DNA of 16,412 nucleotides from an uncultured Clostridia bacterium (GTDB lineage: Bacteria > Bacillota > Clostridia > Christensenellales > Borkfalkiaceae), in assembly GCA_959605945.1 (NCBI GenBank), contig CAUHGY010000040.1, positions 1-16,412 of the forward strand, written 5' to 3'. Below the pieces are notes generated by a model. The model searched no databases. It was given only the letters and a program-made list of their open reading frames with translations, and had not been told where the DNA came from. This document shows positions 1-7,541 of the stretch, in pieces. Position 1 is the first letter of the stretch, and every line of letters begins with the position of its first letter. Made by a program: the position numbers and the translations under genes.

Positions 1-1
1 G

Positions 2-901
2 ATAGAAATTGCTAAGACCTTGGGGCTTGATAACGAAATCATATCCGATGCCGTTAAAAATGTTTCGGCTGAACGCACAAATTTTGAGAATGTTCTCAAA
101 AAAGCTGACGAAAGTCGAAAAAAAGCCGATAAATTAGCAAAGGAGCTGGAAGATCTTAAGGCGGAAAAATTAAGCGAACTTGCCGCAATATCTGCTGAAC
201 GTGAAAAGATTTTTAAAGAACGCGAAAAAATTAATTATAATGCAAAACAGGAAACAAAGAGGATTATTGCGGATAAACTTTCTGAAGCCGAGGAAATAAT
301 AGACGAACTGAAAAGCATACTTAAAGCGGCGAACCTTGAAAGCCGAGAAATATTCAGAGCAAACGAACTTAAAAACCGTTTGAAAAACAGCCGGTATTTA
401 TCGGGGGAAAACGAAAACGCTCCTGCTATATTGAAAAAGGCAGATAAAAAAGAAATTGTAGCGGGAAATAAAGTTTACGTTAAGTCTTTGGGGGCATATG
501 CAATTATTTCCGCAGTAAATTACAAAAAAGAAGAAGCGGAAATACTGCTCGGAAGCATTAAATCGGTTATAAAATTTTCCGATATGTTTAATTCGGAAAG
601 CACTGCGGAAAAACCGGAAACAATAACTGTATCAAAGAGAACTGCCGCAACGGCGCTTCCCAAAACAGAGATCAACGTAATAGGAAAAACTTCGCTGGAA
701 GCAATCGATGAATTGCAGTCATTCATAGACCAGGCCGTTATGTTTGGGCTTGAAGAAATTAAAGTTATTCACGGAGTCGGTGAGGGTATTCTTCTCAAAG
801 AAATCAGATCGTATTTGAAAAATGACAAAAATGTTCTCGAATACAGACGCGGTAAATACGGCGAAGGCGAAAACGGCGTCACTGTGATAAGACTAAAATA
901 A
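2..901 (+). CDS. mutS2: MutS2 C-terminal part (5' end outside window), linker plus KOW-like segment plus Smr domain
   Basis: The reading frame is open from base 2, so this is the last 299 residues of a protein whose ATPase part lies upstream of the window. The first residues (EIAKTLGLDNEII) match the segment after the MutS2 ATPase domain. Next comes a long Lys/Glu-rich coiled coil (about residues 25-130), then a KOW-like segment (about 150-195; GNKVYVKSLGA), then a C-terminal Smr domain (about 222-299). MutS2 is a MutS paralogue that does not act in mismatch repair; it has been linked to suppression of recombination and, in Bacillus subtilis, to rescue of collided ribosomes. The Smr HGxG motif is present (HGVGEG, from residue 257), but the usual DLRG motif reads NVIG (residues 224-227). 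The gene lies 17 bases before the next gene and is probably cotranscribed with it. A TTG at base 20 is internal and not the start. Confidence 0.93.
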   Translation: MEIAKTLGLDNEIISDAVKNVSAERTNFENVLKKADESRKKADKLAKELEDLKAEKLSELAAISAEREKIFKEREKINYNAKQETKRIIADKLSEAEEIIDELKSILKAANLESREIFRANELKNRLKNSRYLSGENENAPAILKKADKKEIVAGNKVYVKSLGAYAIISAVNYKKEEAEILLGSIKSVIKFSDMFNSESTAEKPETITVSKRTAATALPKTEINVIGKTSLEAIDELQSFIDQAVMFGLEEIKVIHGVGEGILLKEIRSYLKNDKNVLEYRRGKYGEGENGVTVIRLK

Positions 902-906
902 ATAGC

Positions 907-918
907 GAGGGAGAAAAA
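907..918 (+). promoter_or_regulatory. Ribosome binding site that supports a TTG start at 919
   Basis: GAGGGAG at 907-913, followed by five A residues, lies at a good distance before the TTG at 919. The frame has no ATG until near its C-terminus, so this purine-rich site decides the start of the following membrane-protein gene. Confidence 0.7.
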
Positions 919-1518
919 TTGAAAGAATTATTTTATGAAGAATCCGCAAAAACGCGAAACGAAAAATCTGCAAAAACGAAATTTTATATATTTAAAACTC
1001 TCTCTGTAATTTCATATTTGCTTGTAGGAGTTTGGGCATTCGTTATATTTATAGGTTTCGATTTAAGAGTGTTTAACGAATCTGCGCTCACAATAATATT
1101 GTCACTGCTATATTATCTTTTCCCGTTAGCGCTTTTTATTGTATCGGGAGTAGTTTTAGGCAAAATTAAAAACAGATTCTACGTTGATTACGATTATACG
1201 TTTGTGTCCGGTTCAGTCAGAATTTCTAAAGTGATAAAAAATTATAAACGTAAAACCGAAATAGTTTTCGACGTAAGCACCATAGAGCAGCTCGGAAAAG
1301 TAGGAAGCGCTACATATGAAAAATATTACGCCACTCCGGGCATAAAGAAACTTTTGCTGACACCGAATACCGAAGCTGAAGAAGGCAAAGGATTTTATTA
1401 CATCGTGGTAAATTCCGAAGGCTCAAAAAAATTGCTGGTTCTCGAATGTACGGAACTTTTAATGGCAAATATTTTAAAATTTTCCAATAAAATTGTGCTT
1501 GAAAAGGATTTTAAATGA
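919..1518 (+). CDS. Small membrane protein of unknown function, two transmembrane helices, TTG start
   Basis: This 199-residue protein has a charged N-terminus with a short repeat (SAKT twice in residues 9-20). Two hydrophobic helices follow (about 27-47 and 56-81), then a soluble C-terminal domain of about 115 residues rich in beta-strand pattern (for example YDYTFVSGSVRISKV and KGFYYIVVNSEG). The layout resembles the uncharacterised clostridial DUF6106 proteins (two helices, then a domain beginning 'VEYEY..VDGEL'), but I offer that from memory at moderate confidence and do not know a function. The start is TTG with a good ribosome binding site. The stop overlaps the ATG of the cysteine desulfurase gene (ATGA, 1515-1518), implying translational coupling to the thiolation genes. 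Whether it takes part in that pathway cannot be told from the sequence. Confidence 0.85.
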   Translation: MKELFYEESAKTRNEKSAKTKFYIFKTLSVISYLLVGVWAFVIFIGFDLRVFNESALTIILSLLYYLFPLALFIVSGVVLGKIKNRFYVDYDYTFVSGSVRISKVIKNYKRKTEIVFDVSTIEQLGKVGSATYEKYYATPGIKKLLLTPNTEAEEGKGFYYIVVNSEGSKKLLVLECTELLMANILKFSNKIVLEKDFK

Positions 1519-2636
1519 TATATTTTGATAATGCCGCAACAACTAAACCATCGGTCAGCGCTTTGAATAAAGCACGGAAATTCAATGAGGAAATGTTTTT
1601 TAATCCTTCTGCATTGTATCGCGGCGGGCTGTCGTGCAGTAAAGAGATAAAACTCGCAAAAGAATCCGTATTAAAACATCTTTGCGCCGTCAATTGCGAA
1701 GTGATTTTTACTTCATGCGGCACGGAAAGCGATAATCTTGCAATTTTCGGGGCTGTTAAACGCGGAATTTTTGTGACTGACAAAGGTGAGCATTCGGCGG
1801 TGTACAATAGCTTTTTGCATCTTAAAAATTGCGGCAAAAGAGTAGAATTTATTAATTTGAATAAAGACGGCAGCGTTAAGACAGACGAGCTTTTTGAATT
1901 TGTCAAATGTAACGGAGCCGATTTTGTATCTGTTTCACATGTAAATAACGAAACGGGAGCAATAAATGATGTTAATTTTATCGGTTCATGTTTAAAGAAA
2001 ATCAATCCCGAGATTATTTTTCATGTCGACGGTGTACAGGCTTACGGAAAATTGCCTTTTGCTTTGTCAAAAGATATAGATTTGTATACTATAAGCGCAC
2101 ATAAAATAAATGCTCTTAAAGGTACGGGAGCTTTGATTAAAAGAAAAAATATCAATATTTCTCCATTGATAATCGGCGGGGGACAGGAAAATAATCTTCG
2201 CAGCGGAACCGAAAACGTTTTCGGCATAAAAGTATTTGAATATGCCGGCGACGAACATTATGCCGATCTCGATAAAAATTACCAAAATGCGGCAAACATT
2301 AAAAATCGGCTTTGCGAGTTGCTGGATAAGAATTTATTTGAAATAATTTCCGGACAACAGGCAAGTCCGTATATCCTTGCTGTTTCGGCAAGAGAGTTAC
2401 GCGGGGAAATCCTATTGCACGCTTTAGAAGATTCGGATATAATTATAGGAAACGGTTCCGCATGTTCTTCAAAAAACAGACACAGCCGCGTTATAGAAGC
2501 GTGCGGATATGACAGGAAAACGCTTGACGGCGTTTTAAGACTGAGTTTCGGAAGTGAAAACACTGTCGAAGAAGCTGAATATGTGGCTGAAAAACTAAAC
2601 GCGGCTGCACAAAAATTAAAAGGAATTATACAATGA
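1515..2636 (+). CDS. Cysteine desulfurase, NifS/IscS type, probable sulfur donor to ThiI (NifZ-like)
   Basis: This 373-residue PLP enzyme removes sulfur from L-cysteine to give alanine and an enzyme persulfide. Landmarks are YFDNAATT at the N-terminus, CGTESDNLA (68-76), H93 stacking on PLP, NNETG (144-148), D172 and Q175 (VDGVQAYG), the PLP lysine K197 in SAHKINALKGTG, R229 in GGQENNLRSGTEN, and the catalytic Cys317 in NGSACSS. It overlaps the gene before (ATGA at 1515-1518) and thiI after (ATGA at 2633-2636). In B. subtilis a cysteine desulfurase encoded beside thiI (NifZ) feeds sulfur straight to ThiI for 4-thiouridine. The same arrangement here, with a ThiI that lacks a rhodanese domain, points to that role rather than general Fe-S cluster assembly. 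AAAGGA about 7 bases upstream is a good ribosome binding site. Confidence 0.93.
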   Translation: MIYFDNAATTKPSVSALNKARKFNEEMFFNPSALYRGGLSCSKEIKLAKESVLKHLCAVNCEVIFTSCGTESDNLAIFGAVKRGIFVTDKGEHSAVYNSFLHLKNCGKRVEFINLNKDGSVKTDELFEFVKCNGADFVSVSHVNNETGAINDVNFIGSCLKKINPEIIFHVDGVQAYGKLPFALSKDIDLYTISAHKINALKGTGALIKRKNINISPLIIGGGQENNLRSGTENVFGIKVFEYAGDEHYADLDKNYQNAANIKNRLCELLDKNLFEIISGQQASPYILAVSARELRGEILLHALEDSDIIIGNGSACSSKNRHSRVIEACGYDRKTLDGVLRLSFGSENTVEEAEYVAEKLNAAAQKLKGIIQ

Positions 2637-3790
2637 AAAGCGCAATTATAATCAGATACTGTGAAATTCACCTTAAAGGCAAAAACCGCGGACATTTTGA
2701 AAAACTGTTAAAAGAGAATATAAAAAAATCGCTTAGAGGCATAGATTTTGATTTTACGGCTATGCATAGCCGCTATCTTATAGAAAATTACTCTGAAAAC
2801 GATTATCAGCTTATATCTGAAAAATTAAAAAAAATTGCCGGCATACACACTTTCAGCAAGGCTTTGGTCACGGACAATGATTTTGAAAATATTTTTGACG
2901 CCGCGCAGTTTTTGTGCAGCGATAAAAGCGGGACGTTCAAAGTTATAACCAATCGTGCCGATAAAACTTTTAAACCTGATTCCATGCATACTTCCATGTT
3001 AATCGGCGGAAGACTTTTGGAAAAATTCGGAAATAAACTTAAAGTTGATGTGAAAAAACCGGATTTTACAGTAAACGTAGATATAAGAGAGGACGGAAAA
3101 ACATTTATTTATACCGATACGGTACATTGCATGAGCGGTATGCCGGTCGGTTCGTCGGGGAAAGGATTGCTCCTGATTTCAGGCGGCATAGATAGCCCCG
3201 TTGCGGGTTATATGATGGCTAAACGCGGGATGAAACTTGATTGTTTGCATTTTCATAGTTTTCCGTATACCGGTGAAGCGGCAAAAGAAAAGGTTATCGA
3301 ACTTACAAAAAAAATAGGCGAATATAACGGGGGAATAAGTTTGTCAATAGTTTCTTTCACTCACATACAGGAAGCTATTCACAAAAATTGCCCCGAAGAA
3401 TATATGATAACGCTGATGAGACGTTTTATGATGAGAATAGCAGAAAACTTAGCTCTCCTATACGGCGATCAGGCAATTATAACGGGAGAAAGTCTCGGTC
3501 AGGTTGCAAGTCAGACAATTGAAAGCATAACGTCGTCAAATTCCGTGGTTAAAATGCCTGTGCTTCGGCCGCTTATAGCGTTTGATAAACTTGATATTAT
3601 AGAAATTTCCAAAAAAATAGACACTTATGAGACTTCTATATTGCCTTATGAAGATTGTTGTACGGTTTTTCTTCCGAAATTTCCGTCCATCAAACCTAAT
3701 CTCGAGCGTGTAATGAAGGCAGAGAGCAAGCTTGATGTTGAAGGGCTTATCAATGAAGCTCTGGAAAATGTAGAAAGGTATGTTTTTTGA
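2633..3790 (+). CDS. thiI: tRNA 4-thiouridine synthase ThiI, short form without rhodanese domain
   Basis: ThiI adenylates U8 of tRNA and replaces its oxygen with sulfur, giving 4-thiouridine, a near-UV sensor; in some bacteria it also serves thiamine synthesis. The 385 residues comprise an N-terminal ferredoxin-like plus THUMP region (about 1-165) and a PP-loop ATP-pyrophosphatase domain with SGGIDS at 183-188. Conserved later segments are HFHSFPYTGE, GESLGQVASQT and EDCCTVFLP. The cysteine pair C342-C343 sits where the family places its first catalytic cysteine. The E. coli protein is about 100 residues longer because of a C-terminal rhodanese domain, which is absent here as in Bacillus. The desulfurase encoded directly upstream, with overlapping codons, presumably supplies the persulfide. 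AAGGA lies about 8 bases before the ATG. Confidence 0.95.
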   Translation: MKSAIIIRYCEIHLKGKNRGHFEKLLKENIKKSLRGIDFDFTAMHSRYLIENYSENDYQLISEKLKKIAGIHTFSKALVTDNDFENIFDAAQFLCSDKSGTFKVITNRADKTFKPDSMHTSMLIGGRLLEKFGNKLKVDVKKPDFTVNVDIREDGKTFIYTDTVHCMSGMPVGSSGKGLLLISGGIDSPVAGYMMAKRGMKLDCLHFHSFPYTGEAAKEKVIELTKKIGEYNGGISLSIVSFTHIQEAIHKNCPEEYMITLMRRFMMRIAENLALLYGDQAIITGESLGQVASQTIESITSSNSVVKMPVLRPLIAFDKLDIIEISKKIDTYETSILPYEDCCTVFLPKFPSIKPNLERVMKAESKLDVEGLINEALENVERYVF

Positions 3791-3878
3791 TTTTCATTAA
3801 ATTGGCCGTAAGCACAGACCATACACGATTTCATTCCTTCTCCGACTGTACTGCCGTTTTTTACCGTCAGTTATATAA

Positions 3879-6110
3879 TCAGTCGAGCAGGTCGAAAAAA
3901 TCGTCTTCCCACCATTTTTCGCCGGAATAATCGTCCGGCGCTTTTATTTTTGCAAGAACAATTCTTTTTCCTTCGCAAACACCGTTTGGTCCTATACAAT
4001 AGGGGATTACCGTGTAAGTATAGCTTTTACCGGGAATTGTAGTTTTATCGCAAAACCGAGTTTTATTTTCGTTTTCGGTCGAATCAAAAATTGTTTCAGT
4101 AACCCCGTCGCATTCACGCAATATGCGTACATGCTGATATTCTGTCAGACATAAAGATATGACAATTTCATTTTTATTTACTGATATTTCTGGTTCTTCT
4201 ATTACAGGGTAGGTGAAGCGCTTTGAAGTGATCGTCGGGGCATTGTTTATTTTGCAAATTTCATGTAAAACATATCTTTCCGGCGTATTTATATCCGCAA
4301 GTTCTATCTTTTTTTCCGCTGCGTAGCTAATTCTGTCAAGGGAAATTTCTTTTACATGCGAAGGCTTGTCGAAATGCGGCGCAGCGGAATTCGCATATAT
4401 TTCGTTCCATATATTAGCCGCAGTAGCGCAAGGCAATGCACCGCCGCTTATAGTATTTGGCATTTTAGTGTTGTCTTTATTTCCGAACCATACGCCTAAA
4501 ACATATTCCGCACTGTAAGAAACAGAATATGCGTCGGTATTTCCGTCAGAGTTTCCCACGGTGCCGGTTTTACCGCACAGTTCCACATTGCAAAACGAAA
4601 GCTTTTTGCTTGTTCCGTCGCTCACGGCGTATTTGAGCATATCGTTCATTATTTCTGTCGTATCTTGTCCGAAAATTCTTTTTTCCGTTTTGCTGAAAAA
4701 CTGCTCTTTACCGTGTATTTTAATTTTGCGGATGCATGAAGACTCAACCTGTTTCCCGTCGTTGGCAAACACAGTATATGCGGACGCAATTTGTTTTAAT
4801 GTTGCGCCCTTTTGCGTGGCTCCGAGCGCTATGCCGAGATTTCTGTCGTCGTCATTAACATTAAAGCCCATGTTTTTTAAATACTTTATAGCTTTATCCG
4901 TTCCTACGTAATTGAGTAGTTTCACTGCGCAGACGTTCATGCTTTTTGCAAGAGATTCCTTAACTGAAACCGTTCCGTAATATTTATCGTTATAGTTAGA
5001 CGGCGAATAGCCGTTGAAGTCGGTTTTTTCATCTTCTATAAGGCTGAATGAATTTACGACATTTTCTTCAATCGCAGGTGCATAAACCGCAAGCGGTTTG
5101 ATGGAGGAACCTAATTGCCGATAAATTTCACCGCATGTGGATCGATATGCTGATATATTACCGTTTTTTTCAATTATTATGGCAGATTTATCGCTGTTTG
5201 AATCTGAATTGTCAAGTGCTTTTTCCAAGACGCACTGTTTAGCGGGGTCATAATATGTGTAAACTTCCATTTTATCGAAAAGCATTCCGGCAGTTTCAAT
5301 ATACTTTCCGAGTTCTTTTTTTGCAAGATACAGATAACCGTAAGATATTTCATTTTCTTTATTTACGGCTGTTATGTCTTCTTTGACGGAAGAATCATAT
5401 TCTGCTTTGTTGATGTAATTCTGCTCATACATCTCTTTCAATACGATGTTTTTTCTATTATTACATTTTTCTTTATTGACCATAGGAGAGTAAACCGACG
5501 GCGCTTTTATTATTCCGGCAAGCGCGGCGCTCTCGTTCACGGAGAGGTCTTTGGGGCTTTTTCCGAAATAATGATTTGCCGCTTTGGTTATACCGAAACA
5601 GCTGTCGCCGAAATAAATTGTGTTTAAATATTTTTCTAATATTTCTTCTTTTGAATATTTCTTTTCCAGAATACGGGCCAACTTCATTTCGACAAGTTTT
5701 CTTTTTAGGGTTTTTTCGCTTGTCAGATGAGTGTTTTTGATAAGTTGCTGGCTAATGGTGGAGGCGCCTTCCTTAAACGAGAAACTTTTTAGATTATTAA
5801 AAGACGCCCTTATCAGACCGCGATAATCTATGCCTTTATGGCTGTAAAACCGGCGGTCTTCTATGGCAACGAATGCATTTTTTACGTGCGCAGGCAAATC
5901 TTTTAAATCGGTTACGGCAACGTCGTTGGCTTCTTCGGTTATGATTTTTCCGTTTACGTCGTAAAAGGTAACCGATTTATCGAGATTTATAAGCTTGCTC
6001 TCGTCAAGATAAGCTCCGCCGGTAGCGGCAAAAACATATATTGTTCCGCTTATACCTATCAGCAAAAAAACGGTAAGTATGATAATGAGGATTTTTAAGG
6101 CTTTTTTCAT
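3879..6110 (-). CDS. Class A penicillin-binding protein (bifunctional glycosyltransferase/transpeptidase, PBP1a type)
   Basis: This 743-residue membrane-anchored enzyme polymerises and cross-links peptidoglycan on the outer face of the membrane. Residues 5-28 form one uncleaved transmembrane helix. The GT51 glycosyltransferase (about 60-225) shows the catalytic glutamate E84 in EDRRFYSHKGID, EGASTISQQL (114-123), E141 in RKLVEMKLA and the YLNTIYFG segment. The transpeptidase shows S335-S-I-K338 (active serine), S390-M-N392 and K514-T-G516. After about residue 610 comes a proline- and beta-rich tail resembling a fibronectin type III fold, ending in an acidic stretch (WWEDDFFDLLD). All catalytic motifs are intact. 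No Shine-Dalgarno sequence is visible before the ATG (ACTAAAAACGT precedes it). The gene is convergent with thiI and divergent from miaB, so it is its own transcription unit. No pbp symbol is given because names differ between species. Confidence 0.95.
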   Translation of the reverse strand: MKKALKILIIILTVFLLIGISGTIYVFAATGGAYLDESKLINLDKSVTFYDVNGKIITEEANDVAVTDLKDLPAHVKNAFVAIEDRRFYSHKGIDYRGLIRASFNNLKSFSFKEGASTISQQLIKNTHLTSEKTLKRKLVEMKLARILEKKYSKEEILEKYLNTIYFGDSCFGITKAANHYFGKSPKDLSVNESAALAGIIKAPSVYSPMVNKEKCNNRKNIVLKEMYEQNYINKAEYDSSVKEDITAVNKENEISYGYLYLAKKELGKYIETAGMLFDKMEVYTYYDPAKQCVLEKALDNSDSNSDKSAIIIEKNGNISAYRSTCGEIYRQLGSSIKPLAVYAPAIEENVVNSFSLIEDEKTDFNGYSPSNYNDKYYGTVSVKESLAKSMNVCAVKLLNYVGTDKAIKYLKNMGFNVNDDDRNLGIALGATQKGATLKQIASAYTVFANDGKQVESSCIRKIKIHGKEQFFSKTEKRIFGQDTTEIMNDMLKYAVSDGTSKKLSFCNVELCGKTGTVGNSDGNTDAYSVSYSAEYVLGVWFGNKDNTKMPNTISGGALPCATAANIWNEIYANSAAPHFDKPSHVKEISLDRISYAAEKKIELADINTPERYVLHEICKINNAPTITSKRFTYPVIEEPEISVNKNEIVISLCLTEYQHVRILRECDGVTETIFDSTENENKTRFCDKTTIPGKSYTYTVIPYCIGPNGVCEGKRIVLAKIKAPDDYSGEKWWEDDFFDLLD

Positions 6111-6164
6111 ACGTTTTTAGTATGCATAAAAGTATATATATTATTCTCAAACAGTTTTTATAAA

Positions 6165-6193
6165 TTGACAAAATCACGGAAATAAGTTATTAT
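6165..6193 (+). promoter_or_regulatory. Sigma-A type promoter of the miaB-mutS-mutL-miaA operon, leaderless or nearly so
   Basis: A perfect -35 TTGACA (6165-6170), a 17-base spacer and a -10 TATTAT (6188-6193, 5 of 6 consensus) lie before miaB. Only 8 bases separate the -10 from the ATG at 6202, so transcription should begin at about 6200, leaving about 2 bases of leader and no room for a Shine-Dalgarno sequence. None is visible. Confidence 0.75.
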
Positions 6194-6201
6194 ATTTAAA
6201 T

Positions 6202-7527
6202 ATGAAAAATAATGCGAAAAAATATTATATAGTTACTTACGGCTGTCAGATGAACCTGCATGAATCGGAAAAATTGGCAGGCATTCTTGTTTCTCTCGGA
6301 TATGAAGCGGCAGAGGATGAAAAATCTGCAGATATTATTATTTTTAACACCTGCTGCATTCGCGAAAACGCCGAAGATCGCGCCGAGGGAAATATAGGAG
6401 CTCTGAAAAATTTAAAAAAAATTAAAAAAGATCTCATCATTGCAGTTGGCGGATGCATGACGCAACAGAAAGATTATGCAGAAAAATTATATGAAAAATT
6501 TCCTTTTATAGATATTATTTTCGGCACGCATAATCTTGAAGATTTCAAAGAGCTGCTTTCGGATTTTATCTCTGAAAATAAACACGTTATTTCTGTTCGC
6601 GAAAAAGAAGGGCCTGTGAAGGAAGGGACGCCTAAATGCAGAAACAGCTATCCAAATGCATGGGTCAATATTACTTACGGATGTAATAATTTTTGCACAT
6701 ACTGCATTGTCCCGTACGTCAGAGGAAGGGAACGCAGCCGAAAGCCGCAGGATATAATCAACGAATGTCGTTCGCTTATAGAAAGCGGCTACAAAGAAAT
6801 AACGCTTCTCGGACAAAACGTAAATTCATACGGACATGATTTGGGGTATACGGATTTTCCGGAACTTTTAAAAACTATAGACGCTCTGGAAGGAAATTTC
6901 AGGCTGCGCTTTATGACAAATCATCCTAAAGATTTTGACGAAAAACTGATCAGGGCCATAAGCGAATGCGGAAAAGTGTGCAAATGCGTGCATCTGCCCG
7001 TTCAATCGGGATCTGATAAAATTTTAAAACTCATGAACAGGCACTACACGAGAGATGAATATATTAGAAAAGTGGAACTGCTTAGAAAATATGTTCCGGA
7101 TATGTCTGTAACCACGGATGTAATGGTCGGGTTCCCCCACGAAACAGAAAGCGATTTTGAAGATACATACGATCTGATGGAAAAAGTCGGATTTTCGGGA
7201 GCTTTCACTTTTATTTATTCAAAAAGAAAGGGGACGCCTGCCGCAAATATGGACGGACAAATCGACGAAAACACGAGTAAACGCCGTATTATGAAACTTA
7301 TTTCCCTGCAGAATTCATTGAACCGAAAACAATCGAAAGAGTATGTAGGGAAAACCGCGGAAATTTTATGTGAAGACTTCGATAAGAAAAAGCAAAAATA
7401 TTTAGGACGCGACTCTCATGGCCGAATGGCGTATTTTTCAAGCGAAGAAAACGTTATCGGAAGGTTCGTTAATGTCAAAATAACAAAAGCCGGGGGAATA
7501 TCTCTTCTCGGAGAACTGATTAAGTAA
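6202..7527 (+). CDS. miaB: tRNA-2-methylthio-N6-dimethylallyladenosine synthase MiaB
   Basis: This radical SAM methylthiotransferase adds the 2-methylthio group to i6A37 in tRNAs that read codons starting with U. The 441 residues divide into an N-terminal methylthiotransferase domain with three Fe-S cysteines (C15 in YGCQMN, C51 in NTCCIREN, C85 in GGCMTQ), a radical SAM domain with C161-x3-C165-x2-C168 followed by VPYVRGRERSR, and a C-terminal TRAM domain (about 375-441) for tRNA binding. The ATG at 6202 is the only sensible start, since the next Met lies inside the YGCQM motif. The gene leads an operon that also carries miaA, which makes its substrate. Translation appears to start on a leaderless or near-leaderless mRNA. 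Confidence 0.96.
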   Translation: MKNNAKKYYIVTYGCQMNLHESEKLAGILVSLGYEAAEDEKSADIIIFNTCCIRENAEDRAEGNIGALKNLKKIKKDLIIAVGGCMTQQKDYAEKLYEKFPFIDIIFGTHNLEDFKELLSDFISENKHVISVREKEGPVKEGTPKCRNSYPNAWVNITYGCNNFCTYCIVPYVRGRERSRKPQDIINECRSLIESGYKEITLLGQNVNSYGHDLGYTDFPELLKTIDALEGNFRLRFMTNHPKDFDEKLIRAISECGKVCKCVHLPVQSGSDKILKLMNRHYTRDEYIRKVELLRKYVPDMSVTTDVMVGFPHETESDFEDTYDLMEKVGFSGAFTFIYSKRKGTPAANMDGQIDENTSKRRIMKLISLQNSLNRKQSKEYVGKTAEILCEDFDKKKQKYLGRDSHGRMAYFSSEENVIGRFVNVKITKAGGISLLGELIK

Positions 7528-7541
7528 AGGAAATTAGGGAA

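Noticed and set aside
20..901. A complete gene starting with TTG at 20
   Set aside because: The frame stays open to the left edge and the residues before it (IEIAKT) belong to MutS2, so this is a truncated view of a longer gene.
1511..2005. A 164-codon minus-strand reading frame
   Set aside because: It is fully antisense to the well-supported cysteine desulfurase and has the low-complexity Ser/Leu/Phe composition of a shadow frame.
3850..3871. Terminator between thiI and the penicillin-binding protein gene
   Set aside because: ACTG-C-CG ... CG-T-CAGT gives only 4 plus 2 base pairs with a mismatch, and the T run lies in the loop instead of after the stem.
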